A stretch of DNA of 64,000 nt, from contig PAJV01000073.1 in NCBI GenBank assembly GCA_002706765.1, forward strand, positions 1 through 64,000, read 5' to 3'. A program made the translations under genes and the position numbers. This DNA is from Gimesia sp. Lineage in GTDB: Bacteria > Planctomycetota > Planctomycetia > Planctomycetales > Planctomycetaceae. Positions 18,489 to 28,324 of the stretch are shown here, piece after piece. The first letter of the stretch is position 1. The number at the start of each line of letters is the position of its first letter. The notes beneath the pieces were generated by a model, which was given only the letters and a program-made list of their open reading frames with translations, did no database searches and was not told the DNA's origin.

Positions 18489-18695
18489 CGGGTAGCCCCG
18501 GATGCAATTCGGGGTTGTCGCAGACAACAGGAAACCGTCAGGGCAAGCATTCAGCTCAGGAAAACAATCCCGACCCCATCAAAGTAGGGTGCGGACCCAT
18601 GTGTCCGCCCGCCTGGCGAAAGTCGAACGAGAAAACGCGATGAATGGAGTCAGTTAAAACATTCCAACATGATTTTTCTACCACGAAAAGCACGA
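18489..18695 (+). repeat. Intergenic three-hairpin repeat, copy 8
   Basis: Core at 18489-18625. Stem I is CCCCGGAT, GCA, ATTCGGGG: one arm has the copy-1 form and the other the copy-3 form, so one pair becomes G-T (G-U in RNA) and the stem still holds. Stem II GTTGTC/GACAAC, stem III GCGGAC/GTCCGC. The 3' module with ATGAATGGAGTCAGTTAAA and CTACCACGAAAAGCACGAAA follows. Confidence 0.87.
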
Positions 18696-18732
18696 AACCA
18701 CACAAATTGATTCTGCTTTTGAGATTTCTGGC

Positions 18733-19563
18733 TTACGAACAACATTCCCCGCCCAGTTGCAGCAGCTGTGCTGCCACCTGTTGCAGGTCGGGCTGGTTGA
18801 TTTCGGGTTGTCTGGCGAGGGGATAAAGTTGGGCACCGGGGCGGGCGACGAAGGCGCCGCGCCAGCCGGCCCAGAGGGCGCCGGCGATGTCCCAGCCGTG
18901 GGCGGCGATCAGCATGCAGTCTTCCGGAGGCACGTTCATTTTGCGCGACGCCCATTTGTAAACGTGGCTGTGCGGTTTGAACATCTGCACGTCTTCCACG
19001 CTCAAACGGTCTTCGAACAGATCCGTCAGACCGGCGTTTTTCATTTGCGCATCGACGCCTGCCTGCGACGAATTGGTCAGCGTCACCATGCGGTAACCCG
19101 CTTCTTTTAACTGTTCGAGGGCCGGCCTCACATCGGGGTGGGCCGGCAGGGAGCGGATCGGTGCGAGCGCCTGCTTTGCAGCGTCATCCGATAAATCCAT
19201 GCCCTGATTGCGGGCCACCATCTGCAGCGTGGCAGCGCCGATCACGCCGAAATCCTCGTAGTGATCGCCGACGGTTGCCACCAGGGAATGCTGCAGCATC
19301 GTCGTGAACCATAGCGGCAACAAATCGGGGCGACCTCCCAACGCTGCCGCGACACTCTGTTTCATCGCGTCCAGATCGAGCAGTGTTTCGTTGACATCAA
19401 AGAACAGACATTTCGGACGTGTGGAGACTGAGGGCATAGCAGGTTCCTCTGCAGAAAGCGTTGCGGGCAACAGACCAGCGGCAATGCCGGCAGTGGCGGT
19501 GAGAAAATTCCGTCGACTGGAAGTCGCATTGCGGGCACTGTCAGGTTCCGGAGCAGACGTCAT
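18733..19563 (-). CDS. Exported haloacid dehalogenase type II-like hydrolase
   Basis: This is a 276-residue HAD-superfamily hydrolase with a Tat signal (SRRNFLTATAGIAAGLLPATLSAEE), so it is probably folded in the cytoplasm and exported. The catalytic aspartate is D56 in FFDVNETLLDLD; TLTNSSQAG carries the motif II residue, and a C-terminal IAAHGWDIAGALWAGWRGAFVAR block matches the L-2-haloacid dehalogenase group. The substrate may be a 2-haloacid, but in planctomycetes many such proteins are uncharacterised phosphatases. It ends in repeat copy 8's 3' flank. Confidence 0.82.
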   Translation of the reverse strand: MTSAPEPDSARNATSSRRNFLTATAGIAAGLLPATLSAEEPAMPSVSTRPKCLFFDVNETLLDLDAMKQSVAAALGGRPDLLPLWFTTMLQHSLVATVGDHYEDFGVIGAATLQMVARNQGMDLSDDAAKQALAPIRSLPAHPDVRPALEQLKEAGYRMVTLTNSSQAGVDAQMKNAGLTDLFEDRLSVEDVQMFKPHSHVYKWASRKMNVPPEDCMLIAAHGWDIAGALWAGWRGAFVARPGAQLYPLARQPEINQPDLQQVAAQLLQLGGECCS

Positions 19564-19988
19564 TCTGAAATCCTATGGAGAAATGACGAAATGAATTGAA
19601 CTGAGAGTACAGTCTTAATCGTCTGCAGTCAGTATGACAGGATTAAATCTCAGCTACCAGATCGATTGTGACCTGGGAAGCAGAATACGCAATGGGAAAT
19701 CGACAGGATCACTGGCTGAAACTGTTCGCAGTCAGTCACAGCGGGTGCCGAGTCAACCATTTTTAGGGGGCCCACTGCCTCAAATCTACCGCGACTTTTG
19801 CAGGATTCTTAAGATATTGTTACGTGTCTTTCTGAATACAGGTCATACAAAGCCAACTTGCTTTTCGCCGCGATTACATATACGATATATTGGATATGAG
19901 GTTGCTGAGAGTCCCACCTGATTTTCCTGCCTTCCATGTTTTCGTAATTTTTCCCATCCGTATTACTCCACTTAAATGGAACCGTGAT

Positions 19989-20906
<918 letters not shown>

Positions 20907-20950
20907 AACAGGACCAGATCAACCTGACAGTGCTGACTGAAAGTCTAATA

Positions 20951-20989
20951 AAAAAGCTCCCTGCTGTTGATCGGCAGGGAGCTTTTTTA
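20951..20989. terminator. Bidirectional terminator
   Basis: AAAAAAGCTCCCTGC, a short loop, GGCAGGGAGCTTTTTT: a strong stem with A-run on the left and T-run on the right, placed between the convergent DUF1559 and lipoprotein genes. Confidence 0.88.
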
Positions 20990-21060
20990 ATGGATCTGTT
21001 GGATCTCTATCAATGAGTGAAAGCAAATTCCGGGGTGAGAACAAAGACCGGTTCGGCGGT

Positions 21061-21504
21061 TTATTCTTTATCCAGTTTAATCGGGAAATCGTTTTTTCCC
21101 GGTTTGACTTCAATGGTCAGCGTGGAACTGGCATTATATTTCTCGGGGATTGTTTCCTGTTGCTCGGTCGTGGAGCCATCGGCGTTTTCGATATACCGTT
21201 GTGTTGAGATGCGTACGGTATGTTTGCCGATCTTTGCGCCTTTCGTGTCTTTGTTGTAAGTCAGTTCGAAGCGACCTGCATTATCAGTGATGCCCGTCGA
21301 CGGACGGCCGGTTTCAGGAGCGAAGGTGACAACCGCCCCCGGGACAGGTTCGCCGTCCAGAATTACCATGCCGATCACCTCGGCTGTGTCTGGCTGATCT
21401 TCCGGCGTGGGGGAGCAGCCAACCAGCAGTGGTAGCAGAAAAACAGCAGTGACGACGAACGGGCAAATCGTTTTTTGTACGGAGGGGGGACGAAATAAAG
21501 TCAT
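21061..21504 (-). CDS. Transthyretin-like (carboxypeptidase-regulatory) lipoprotein (first)
   Basis: This 147-residue lipoprotein has a signal peptide ending in the lipobox LLVGC (C30). The mature part shows GMVILDGEPVPGAVVTFAPETGRPSTGITDNAGRFEL, the pattern of carboxypeptidase-regulatory/transthyretin-like domains that are common in planctomycetes, then TKGAKIGKHTVRIST and IPEKYN. It would be anchored on a membrane facing the periplasm. The start at 21504 keeps a normal signal peptide; an in-frame start at 21534 would add ten residues. The same protein type follows the other two DUF1559 genes. Confidence 0.83.
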   Translation of the reverse strand: MTLFRPPSVQKTICPFVVTAVFLLPLLVGCSPTPEDQPDTAEVIGMVILDGEPVPGAVVTFAPETGRPSTGITDNAGRFELTYNKDTKGAKIGKHTVRISTQRYIENADGSTTEQQETIPEKYNASSTLTIEVKPGKNDFPIKLDKE

Positions 21505-21692
21505 ATTAATCCTGGATTCAAAAAGAACGCTCACGATAAACTCAGCTGCATCGGTGTTGGCTCGATTCCCTGGGTATCGAAAATGCAGTCTTCTGAGAAC
21601 AAAGTATATTCTCAGGAAACCGGAATCGAGTGTAAAGCCCCGGAGAAAATTGTTCTCGGTTTTCTGTCGTGAACAGACTGTCGATCAGGATT

Positions 21693-22640
21693 TTATTTCC
21701 CGGATGTTTGTTTTTTCAGGTTCTGATCGAAAAACTCAACAATCATTTTGTTGACTTTGGGGGCGTTGAATTCCGGGCCGCCATGACCGGCGTTTTCGAC
21801 GATGTGCAGCTTCGCGGGTACCTTGTTTTTCTTGAGCGCCTTTTCCAGGATGATGCTCTGATGCACGGGGACCGCGGGATCTTTAGAACCGTGAATGATC
21901 AGGAAGGGGGGATCCTGTTGGTCAATGTAAGTGATCGGGTTGGCCCGCGCGACGCGGTCTTTGTGTTCCAGGATCGGGCCGCCGATCAACAGCGATTCGG
22001 GAGAGCGGGGGTCATTGTGTTTGAGTCGCGAACCGGGAATCGCGTGTTTGTCCATCTGCAGAAAGTCGGTCGGCCCCCACAGATCGCAGACCGCCTGCAC
22101 GCTGCTGGACTGGTCGAGGTGTTTGCCCACGCTGCCTTCCAGGTCTTTGATCCCGCCGCTGGTGCCCAGTAACGCGGCCAGGTGTCCGCCCGCGGAAGAG
22201 CCGCCGACGCCGATGCGGGCAGCATTGTATCCATATTTTTTTGCATGTGCCCGCAACCAGCGGATGGCGGCTTTGCAGTCGTTGATCTGGGCCGGGAACT
22301 TCGCTTCGCCGCTGAGTCGATAATTGATGCTGGCACAGGCGTAGCCGGCGTCGGTCAGCAGGGGCACAAATTTGCCGCCTCGACCTTTATTGCCGCCCCG
22401 CCAGCCGCCGCCATGAATCCAGACGACCAGCGGCGGATTTTTCACATTGCGAGGCAGATACAGATCCAGCAGCTGGGACGAACCATCCACGTTCGCATAT
22501 TCCACGTCGCGGTGTTCAATCAGGTTCCCTCTGAACTGAGGCGGGCTGTTCGGGCGGGGCGGTTGTGCAAAGCTCAATTCTCCCAGGCAGACAGTGAATG
22601 TCAGGCAGGCGATAACGGTTCGGAATGCAAGCGGGGTCAT
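21693..22640 (-). CDS. Exported alpha/beta-hydrolase (BD-FAE-like esterase)
   Basis: This 315-residue secreted esterase starts with a signal peptide (TVIACLTFTVCLGELSFAQ). The oxyanion-hole segment is VVWIHGGGWRGGNKG, the nucleophile lies in VGGSSAGGHLAAL, and the C-terminal aspartate and histidine are in LIIHGSKDPAVPVHQS and ENAGHGGP. It probably removes acyl or acetyl groups from a polysaccharide, but the substrate is not seen. ATG 22640 has CCGGAG upstream. It follows the marR-type gene on the same strand and is similar to the hydrolase at 51487-52500. Confidence 0.87.
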   Translation of the reverse strand: MTPLAFRTVIACLTFTVCLGELSFAQPPRPNSPPQFRGNLIEHRDVEYANVDGSSQLLDLYLPRNVKNPPLVVWIHGGGWRGGNKGRGGKFVPLLTDAGYACASINYRLSGEAKFPAQINDCKAAIRWLRAHAKKYGYNAARIGVGGSSAGGHLAALLGTSGGIKDLEGSVGKHLDQSSSVQAVCDLWGPTDFLQMDKHAIPGSRLKHNDPRSPESLLIGGPILEHKDRVARANPITYIDQQDPPFLIIHGSKDPAVPVHQSIILEKALKKNKVPAKLHIVENAGHGGPEFNAPKVNKMIVEFFDQNLKKQTSGK

Positions 22641-22778
22641 GCGGGTCTCCGGTAGTGGGCGGGCTGGTGTTATATCACGCATACGTACTATGTCGAATGG
22701 AACCCGGCTGGCCAGGGAAAGTTTCGCGATTTCTGCCACTTTATACAATCGATTGCGAACGAGGTGAGATTCATGGCG

Positions 22779-23198
22779 CTATTGCAGAGCCCGGGTGATT
22801 TCGTCCAGGCCGTTCAGCAGGGTCTGTCTTTTGCGGGGCGTCAGGGCTGCTTCCAGTGTCTGGTGAATCTGGCTGGAATGCCGGACCAGTTTTTTATGCA
22901 GCCGTTTTCCACTGGCGGTTAAGTAGACCCGCTGCGCCCGCCGATCGCGATCACTGGGCTGGCGGCGGATCACGTTCTTCTGTTCCAGCAGCTTCAGCAT
23001 GGCACCGACGGTATTGGCATCGGATGACATACGTTCGCTGAGTTGGGTCTGAATGATGCCTTCCGCCTCGGCCAGCACAGACATCAGTACGTACTGGTCG
23101 ACGGTTATGCCAAATTCAGCAAAGTGGGCCTGTGCCACGCGATGCATGGTCAGGTAAGCCCTTCTTAATCGCATCGGAATCGTATCATCCACGGTCAT
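22779..23198 (-). CDS. MarR family transcriptional regulator
   Basis: This 139-residue protein is a winged-helix MarR-type regulator. It contains the helix-turn-helix segment EGIIQTQLSERMSSDANTVGAMLKLLEQKNVIRRQPSDRDRRAQRVYLTASGKRL, including the wing DRDRRAQRVYLT. It would bind as a dimer to a palindrome, often released by small phenolic ligands. Start chosen at ATG 23198, with AGAAGGA upstream; a GTG at 23228 is an alternative. It is upstream of the esterase gene on the same strand (138 bp gap), which makes that gene a candidate target. Confidence 0.87.
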   Translation of the reverse strand: MTVDDTIPMRLRRAYLTMHRVAQAHFAEFGITVDQYVLMSVLAEAEGIIQTQLSERMSSDANTVGAMLKLLEQKNVIRRQPSDRDRRAQRVYLTASGKRLHKKLVRHSSQIHQTLEAALTPRKRQTLLNGLDEITRALQ

Positions 23199-23682
23199 CC
23201 GCACTGGTCCTTCTCTGAGGGAACGCACTTCGTGTCAGGTAGGGAAGATTGCTGTCTGGCTCAGTTTGCAGATTCTTCTCCCAGAGTGCAACGCGACAGT
23301 GTGGCATCGTATCCTCATTTTCATTCCAGCTGAGTCGATGGTGTACTAAGTTGTTTGTGTGAAACGAATTACACGTGGTCGTCAATTGTAGCCTGCCTGC
23401 AGAGTTTTTTTTATTCGCTATTAAATAAACTATCTTAAATATATTGAGAGTCCCCCCAGCCACTGCTAATATGGGTCCCTGATTGCTGATTGTGAGTCCT
23501 GCCTCCAGTCCTGCCAAAAACTGATACCTCTGAAATTATCCTGCAAAAAATTGATTTGATCGGCCGCCGTTCAATTTCTGTCCGACCTGTTTTCTATTCG
23601 TAGAAGCAGGGGGGAAATCGAAACTCCCTCCGCGCTCTGATGGACGCGTTTTTGTTTCTTTTTTTATTTGCGAGAGATACTT

Positions 23683-24663
23683 ATGAAAGTTTCAGGCACA
23701 TCTCGGCGTGGATTCACGCTGATTGAATTACTGGTGGTGATTGCGATTATCGCGATTTTGATTGCTTTACTGTTGCCGGCTGTCCAGCAGGCACGCGAAG
23801 CGGCCCGCCGCTCTCAGTGCAAAAACAATCTCAAGCAGATTGGCCTGGCGATGCACAATTACCTGGACGCCTTCACGACCTTCCCGATTGGCGGATTGAA
23901 AAACAGTCGTGGTCCCAACTGGCGCGTGGGTCTGCTCCCTTATTTTGATCAGGCACCCGCGTATAACCAGGTCAGTTTCAATGCCAGTTTCTGGGCTCAC
24001 TCGAGTCTGCAGCCCATCTTCAGAACCTTGCGGGTTCCCGGTTATGTCTGTCCCTCCAGTCCCCATGGATTTGTGAACGCGGATGTCCCGCTCTCCAACG
24101 ACAGCATGATCCACGACTATGTCGGTATTACCGGTGCGGTTCCCAGCGCGACTTCCGGTGGCAGTACTGCTGACTGCACGGCGTCGAACATTGTCAGTGG
24201 GGGAACTTACTGTAACAACGGGATGCTGACCGTGTACTTCGCACGACGGATGCGGGATTGTACAGACGGTTCCAGCAATACGATCATTGTGGCCGAGCAG
24301 TCGGGCAATGTGGGTGGTGTGGAAAACAGCGCCAACCCGCTGGGTGGCTGGCATGGCTGGGTGAATAATTCGGGTGAGCAAATGGACGCCGGCACAACGC
24401 TGTCATCGCTGGGAAGTGTGAACGGCTACCTGGGAGGCATGACCACCGTTCGCCATCCTCCCAATGCTTACTGGCTTTCCGGGGCACCTTCCAGCGCGAG
24501 TTCCGAATACGAAGTTAATACCGTTCTGAACTCATTCCATGTGGGCGGTATTCATGCCCTGCTGACTGACGGCGCCGTCCGGTTCATCTCCGAAAACATC
24601 GATATGGATACACTGCGCCAGCTTTCCATGCGATCTGATGGCCAGGTCATCGGCGAATTTTAA
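23683..24663 (+). CDS. DUF1559 pseudopilin-like protein (second)
   Basis: This 326-residue protein has the same layout as the gene at 19989: a prepilin motif [39 protein letters not shown], then a variable middle with [10 protein letters not shown] and [18 protein letters not shown], and a [22 protein letters not shown] block ending in [10 protein letters not shown] type IV prepilin-like cleavage after the glycine is expected. The region before it (23199-23682) is AT-rich, with the short GAGAGTCCC string at 23446. A lipoprotein gene starts 103 bp after its stop, across a perfect hairpin. Confidence 0.9.
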   Translation: MKVSGTSRRGFTLIELLVVIAIIAILIALLLPAVQQAREAARRSQCKNNLKQIGLAMHNYLDAFTTFPIGGLKNSRGPNWRVGLLPYFDQAPAYNQVSFNASFWAHSSLQPIFRTLRVPGYVCPSSPHGFVNADVPLSNDSMIHDYVGITGAVPSATSGGSTADCTASNIVSGGTYCNNGMLTVYFARRMRDCTDGSSNTIIVAEQSGNVGGVENSANPLGGWHGWVNNSGEQMDAGTTLSSLGSVNGYLGGMTTVRHPPNAYWLSGAPSSASSEYEVNTVLNSFHVGGIHALLTDGAVRFISENIDMDTLRQLSMRSDGQVIGEF

Positions 24664-24685
24664 TTCTGCTTTTAACAGATTGACG

Positions 24686-24719
24686 CAGAAACTTCGCCGG
24701 GACCAGGACGAAGTTTCTG
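24686..24719 (+). other. Hairpin between DUF1559 and lipoprotein genes
   Basis: CAGAAACTTCG, a 12-nt loop and CGAAGTTTCTG form a perfect 11 bp stem. There is no run of T after it, so a simple terminator is doubtful; it could be an mRNA-stabilising or attenuating structure. Confidence 0.6.
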
Positions 24720-24766
24720 TGGCTCTGCTTCCACTGCATCCCCGGTTACTTGAGGAAAGACCTCTG

Positions 24767-25195
24767 ATGAAATATCAGTCACTCCCATTAATATTGTCCC
24801 TGCTGCTCGGCTTCACCGTTCTCAGCGGCTGCAGTCATACCCCTGGTTCAGATAAGCCCCGCCGAGATGTTTCGATCACTGTGACTCTGGCTGGTGCCCC
24901 GGTGACCGCGGGCCTGGTCAATCTGGAAAATCCTCAGACCGGCGAAGGGGGCGGGGGATCACTGACTGAAGAAGGCGTTGTCACTATTCCGAATGTCGCA
25001 CTGGGGACATATAATGTGACCATTCTGCCTCCCGAAATGGATCCCGTTCCGCCAGAGCCCGGCCAGGCCGCTGCACCGAAGAAAGCGTCTCCCGCGATTC
25101 CGGCCCGGTTTCGCGACAGCGAATCGAGTCCGCTTCAACTCGAAGTGACAGACGATTCCAGCGAGTTTTCCTTCGATTTGAAAGACGCCGGTTAG
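24767..25195 (+). CDS. Transthyretin-like lipoprotein (second)
   Basis: This 142-residue lipoprotein has a lipobox LSGC with the lipid-carrying cysteine at 22. The mature part has a short beta-rich segment VSITVTLAGAPVTAGLVNLENPQTGEGGGGSLTEEG, then a proline-rich stretch (PPEMDPVPPEPGQAAAPKKASPAIP) that may act as a spacer. Start ATG 24767 with GAGGAAAG upstream. It is downstream of the second DUF1559 gene and probably co-transcribed. Function unknown. Confidence 0.8.
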   Translation: MKYQSLPLILSLLLGFTVLSGCSHTPGSDKPRRDVSITVTLAGAPVTAGLVNLENPQTGEGGGGSLTEEGVVTIPNVALGTYNVTILPPEMDPVPPEPGQAAAPKKASPAIPARFRDSESSPLQLEVTDDSSEFSFDLKDAG

Positions 25196-25603
25196 TCCGA
25201 TTTTCCCCCATTATGCCAGCCATATATCGTTAAGATAGGTCTGCCAGGGGGGTTACTGCGCCTTTCTATCAGGACGTTCTGTCCAATAATGCTAGTGCCC
25301 GATAGTTTCCGTTCAATATCGGAAAGCAATATGTATCAATGAATTGCGATGTGTATGGCCGTCGCGAGTTCAATTATGTGGGACTAATTTCTCAATAAAT
25401 AAAGATTGAAAATTAAGATTTGTTCATTAACATGGTATTATTAAATTAACATATCTGAATAAGTCAGACGAATTGTCGCGCCCGGCAGCTGTCTGCATTC
25501 TCATTGAGTTTGATTCGTGTTTCGATTTTTCGCCGTTCGGTATTACTGACGAAGCCCGAATTTTCATTTTTCATATCTGTTTTTTATTGATTGAGAGAGT
25601 CCC

Positions 25604-26506
25604 ATGAATTTGAACACAGAGAAGCGACGTGGATTTACACTGATCGAACTTCTGGTGGTGATCGCAATTATTGCGATTCTGATTGCACTGTTGTTGCCGG
25701 CGGTTCAGCAGGCACGTGAAGCGGCCCGCCGTTCACAGTGCAAAAATAATCTGAAACAACTCGGTCTGGCATTTCATAATTATCACGATACCTTTCGTAT
25801 GTTCCCCACGGGTTACTTTCGAGAGTCTCATTACAATATGGGCTGGGTCGCGCGCCTTCTGCCTTATCTTGATCAGGCGAATCGCTATGAGGCCATTGGT
25901 GAAATTAATCAGTCCCATCCCTGGCGCGGTGCCCCCGGCGCGCAACCGGAATTCACAACGCCTCTGACTGTAGTTCTCTGCCCTTCTTCTGAACTGGGGG
26001 ATACGGCTCCGACACATTCCTCGGTTCCCTCCCAGGGAGGACTGCATTATCGAGGGAATGGAGGCTCGGTTGACGTTGGATTCGTAAGCGGCTCCAATTC
26101 CAGTCGGCATTACGTCACCTCCGGCGTGCTTTACCCTCGACACAAAACCCGCCTGAGTGATATCACTGATGGACCCTCCAATACCTTCCTGCTGGGAGAG
26201 CTTTCGTCCGCGCGGGGAGGCTGGGGGCCCAATACAGGCTGGGACGATATGCCTCCCTGGACCTGGGGTTCCTATTTTTATGGCGACAGCGACGGGTATT
26301 TAATGATTGATACTAAGGCGACCCAGTATCCCATTGGCTCCAGTACGCATTCGCAATATGGTGTCTCCTGGCGAAGTCAACATGTGGGCGGAGCGCATCT
26401 GTTGTTCTGTGACGGTCGTGTGCAGTTCCTCTCTGAAAGTACGAGCCTGGATCTGCTGAAAGGCCTGGCGACACGTGCGGGCGAAGAAGTGGTGGGCGAA
26501 TACTAG
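25604..26506 (+). CDS. DUF1559 pseudopilin-like protein (third)
   Basis: This 300-residue DUF1559 protein begins with [40 protein letters not shown], followed by a short non-conserved middle, [19 protein letters not shown], and [21 protein letters not shown]. It is the shortest of the three. The ATG follows GAGAGTCCC directly, which also serves as a purine-rich leader. The upstream 400 bp (25196-25603) is AT-rich with no gene that I can support. It is followed by a repeat of the second family and then by the third lipoprotein gene. Confidence 0.9.
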   Translation: MNLNTEKRRGFTLIELLVVIAIIAILIALLLPAVQQAREAARRSQCKNNLKQLGLAFHNYHDTFRMFPTGYFRESHYNMGWVARLLPYLDQANRYEAIGEINQSHPWRGAPGAQPEFTTPLTVVLCPSSELGDTAPTHSSVPSQGGLHYRGNGGSVDVGFVSGSNSSRHYVTSGVLYPRHKTRLSDITDGPSNTFLLGELSSARGGWGPNTGWDDMPPWTWGSYFYGDSDGYLMIDTKATQYPIGSSTHSQYGVSWRSQHVGGAHLLFCDGRVQFLSESTSLDLLKGLATRAGEEVVGEY

Positions 26507-26512
26507 ATCGCA

Positions 26513-26600
26513 TCACATTTAACCATAGCGTCTCTCAATCTAATATACTCGGTCCAAATGGCCCTGGAGACACTACAGTAAAACTGGACACAGTCTAAGT
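26513..26600 (-). repeat. GCGTCTC/GAGACGC repeat, copy A
   Basis: Read on the minus strand this matches the copies at 33261 and 44038: AGACTGTGTCCAGTTTTACTGTAGTGTCTCC, a GAGTATATTAG spacer, GAGAGACGC, TATGGTTAAATGTGATGCG. The inverted core GTGTCTC/GAGACGC has one change on the left arm. It lies between the third DUF1559 gene and its lipoprotein. Confidence 0.75.
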
Positions 26601-26633
26601 CGGACTTTCCCTGCTGTCACTCAAGTAAGCTCT

Positions 26634-26661
26634 CTCTCACTGCTCTGCTGAGCAGTGAGAG
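26634..26661 (+). other. Perfect 12 bp hairpin upstream of lipoprotein gene
   Basis: CTCTCACTGCTC, loop TGCT, GAGCAGTGAGAG, followed by TTCATTTCACT. It may end the DUF1559 transcript or act in the leader of the lipoprotein gene at 26780. Confidence 0.6.
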
Positions 26662-26779
26662 TTCATTTCACTAAATAATCTGTCACTCACGGTCCTGGAA
26701 ACAACGGTTTGTGCGCCAGGGGCAGGCGGATATTTGTCTTTTTCAAGATCGTTCCCTTACAAAACAGGTATCACCAACG

Positions 26780-27226
26780 ATGAAGATTTCATGTAGTCAT
26801 TTTTTTAAACAGATCGCGGCATTCAGCGCTGTCCTGTCCGCACTCGTACTTGCCGGCTGTGGTGGTAACGCCACCGATCAGAAGCCCGTAGCAGAAGTCA
26901 AAGGCGTGGTCTCCTACGAGGGCAAACCTCTGGAGCGAGGGCAGATTATTTTCTTTCCCGAATTCGGTGCAAAAATTGGCCAGGGGCAGATTCAACCCGA
27001 TGGCAGTTATGAACTCACGACCTACGAAGCAGGAGATGGCGCTTTGCTGGGCAAGCATCAAGTCGCCATCATTTCGGAACGCGATATGGAAGGCGTGCTT
27101 CCTGAAGATGCGGAAGCCGACCAGGTGCCCTCTCTCATCCCGACGAAATACAATCTGCAAAAAACTTCCGGGTTGACTGCAGAGGTGAAAGAAGGCGGTA
27201 ACGAAATCAATTTTGATCTCGAATAA
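26780..27226 (+). CDS. Transthyretin-like lipoprotein (third)
   Basis: This 148-residue lipoprotein has a signal peptide with the lipobox LAGC (C27) and a mature domain VKGVVSYEGKPLERGQIIFFPEFGAKIGQGQIQPDGSYELTTYEAGDGALLGKHQVAIISERD, the same carboxypeptidase-regulatory-like pattern as the protein at 21061-21504, including LIPTKYN near the C-terminus. It would sit on the periplasmic face of a membrane. It ends before a clear terminator at 27261. Confidence 0.83.
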   Translation: MKISCSHFFKQIAAFSAVLSALVLAGCGGNATDQKPVAEVKGVVSYEGKPLERGQIIFFPEFGAKIGQGQIQPDGSYELTTYEAGDGALLGKHQVAIISERDMEGVLPEDAEADQVPSLIPTKYNLQKTSGLTAEVKEGGNEINFDLE

Positions 27227-27260
27227 ACAGACAGTTCCTGAACAATGAACTGGCTTAAGC

Positions 27261-27296
27261 GTGCTCTCTTTTTTCGGAAAGGGAGCACTTTTTTTA
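27261..27296 (+). terminator. Rho-independent terminator
   Basis: GTGCTCTC, loop, GGGAGCAC followed by seven T; placed 35 bp after the third lipoprotein gene. Confidence 0.82.
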
Positions 27297-27320
27297 TCGT
27301 CATCGCAAAATTATTTCGGG

Positions 27321-27896
27321 TTAAAACAGGGAGTCGATCGTGATCATCACCAGGATGACAACGCCGATCACCAGTTTCCCGACCACTCCCAGCAGGCGGC
27401 CCACAAACGCCGCGGTGCTGATGTGCATGCGGTTCACTTCCTGGTTGCCTTTCCAGACTTCTCCCAGGTAAGCGCCGGCAAATGCGCCCAGCGCGCCGCC
27501 AAAAATCGCACCGAAGATGGTTCCCAGGGGAGGCAGGAGAGGAGTCGCGACGGTTGCCCCGATCACGCTGGCGATAAAGGTTCCCAGCAATGCCAGAATC
27601 ATCGCGCGGCGACTGGCTCCTTTTTTGGCAGCACCCGCCGAACTGCCCAGCGCTTCGACTACTTCGCCGAGCCCCGCCAGCGCGAGCGCAATGACCAGCA
27701 CGGTGAGTGAGACGCCATGTTCGTCCCGGCCGGGCATGAACAGATAAAACAGGGCAGACAGAAAAACCATGATCCAGTTCCCGGGGACCAGAAACAGAAT
27801 CGAAACCCACGCAGTCAGGTTCGCCAGAAACAGCAGCAGCACCATCAGGTAGTAAAACGTGAAAGGGAGCCAGTCTGTAAGCCACTCAAATGACAT
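27321..27896 (-). CDS. DUF456 family membrane protein
   Basis: This 191-residue protein is almost wholly hydrophobic, with about five membrane segments and glycine-rich helices: IALALAGLGEVVEALGSSAGAAKKGASRRA and LLPPLGTIFGAIFGGALGAFAGAYLGE. These match the DUF456 family, whose function is unknown. A conserved feature is the VEALGSSAGAKK-type loop. The ATG at 27896 has only a weak upstream purine run. The region 27897-28324 before the next gene contains no gene that I can support. Confidence 0.8.
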   Translation of the reverse strand: MSFEWLTDWLPFTFYYLMVLLLFLANLTAWVSILFLVPGNWIMVFLSALFYLFMPGRDEHGVSLTVLVIALALAGLGEVVEALGSSAGAAKKGASRRAMILALLGTFIASVIGATVATPLLPPLGTIFGAIFGGALGAFAGAYLGEVWKGNQEVNRMHISTAAFVGRLLGVVGKLVIGVVILVMITIDSLF

Positions 27897-28324
27897 GTAG
27901 GGGAACCTGTAGTAGAAAATACACCTGGAGATCAGCGATGTCAGTTTATTGAATTCGCCCGGTATTGGTAATTGTTCTTCGTAAATCGTTGTGAAATATT
28001 GGAGAATGCAAAAACATGACGAATGTTAAGCTGTTTTTTGCGGTTAATAAATACAGGCACATCCCCGGAATTTTCATAAAATATGGTCAGGTGTATACTT
28101 TTTGTGGCGACTAAAACGGCCAATGATTGTATTTGTCGGATTTCAGGGGTAAAATCGTAGATTTGATGAACCATTGCAGGACGAAAATTCTTATAATCAT
28201 CAATGTCGTCTGATGTATGAGGCTGGTTTTCCAGCCCGTGGTGTTCACTACGAATTTTGTTCGCTGTTTCTGCGCGAAATGGGGAGCAGTTAAAAGTATT
28301 TGTCTAATCCTAAAGGAGCAGGCC

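Noticed and set aside
17073..18640. CRISPR array in the repeat-rich region
   Set aside because: Copies are too long and unevenly spaced, spacers are not unique short units, and no cas genes are present.
27941..28174. 77-residue minus-strand frame before the first VWA gene
   Set aside because: AT-rich intergenic sequence with no start signal or recognisable composition.
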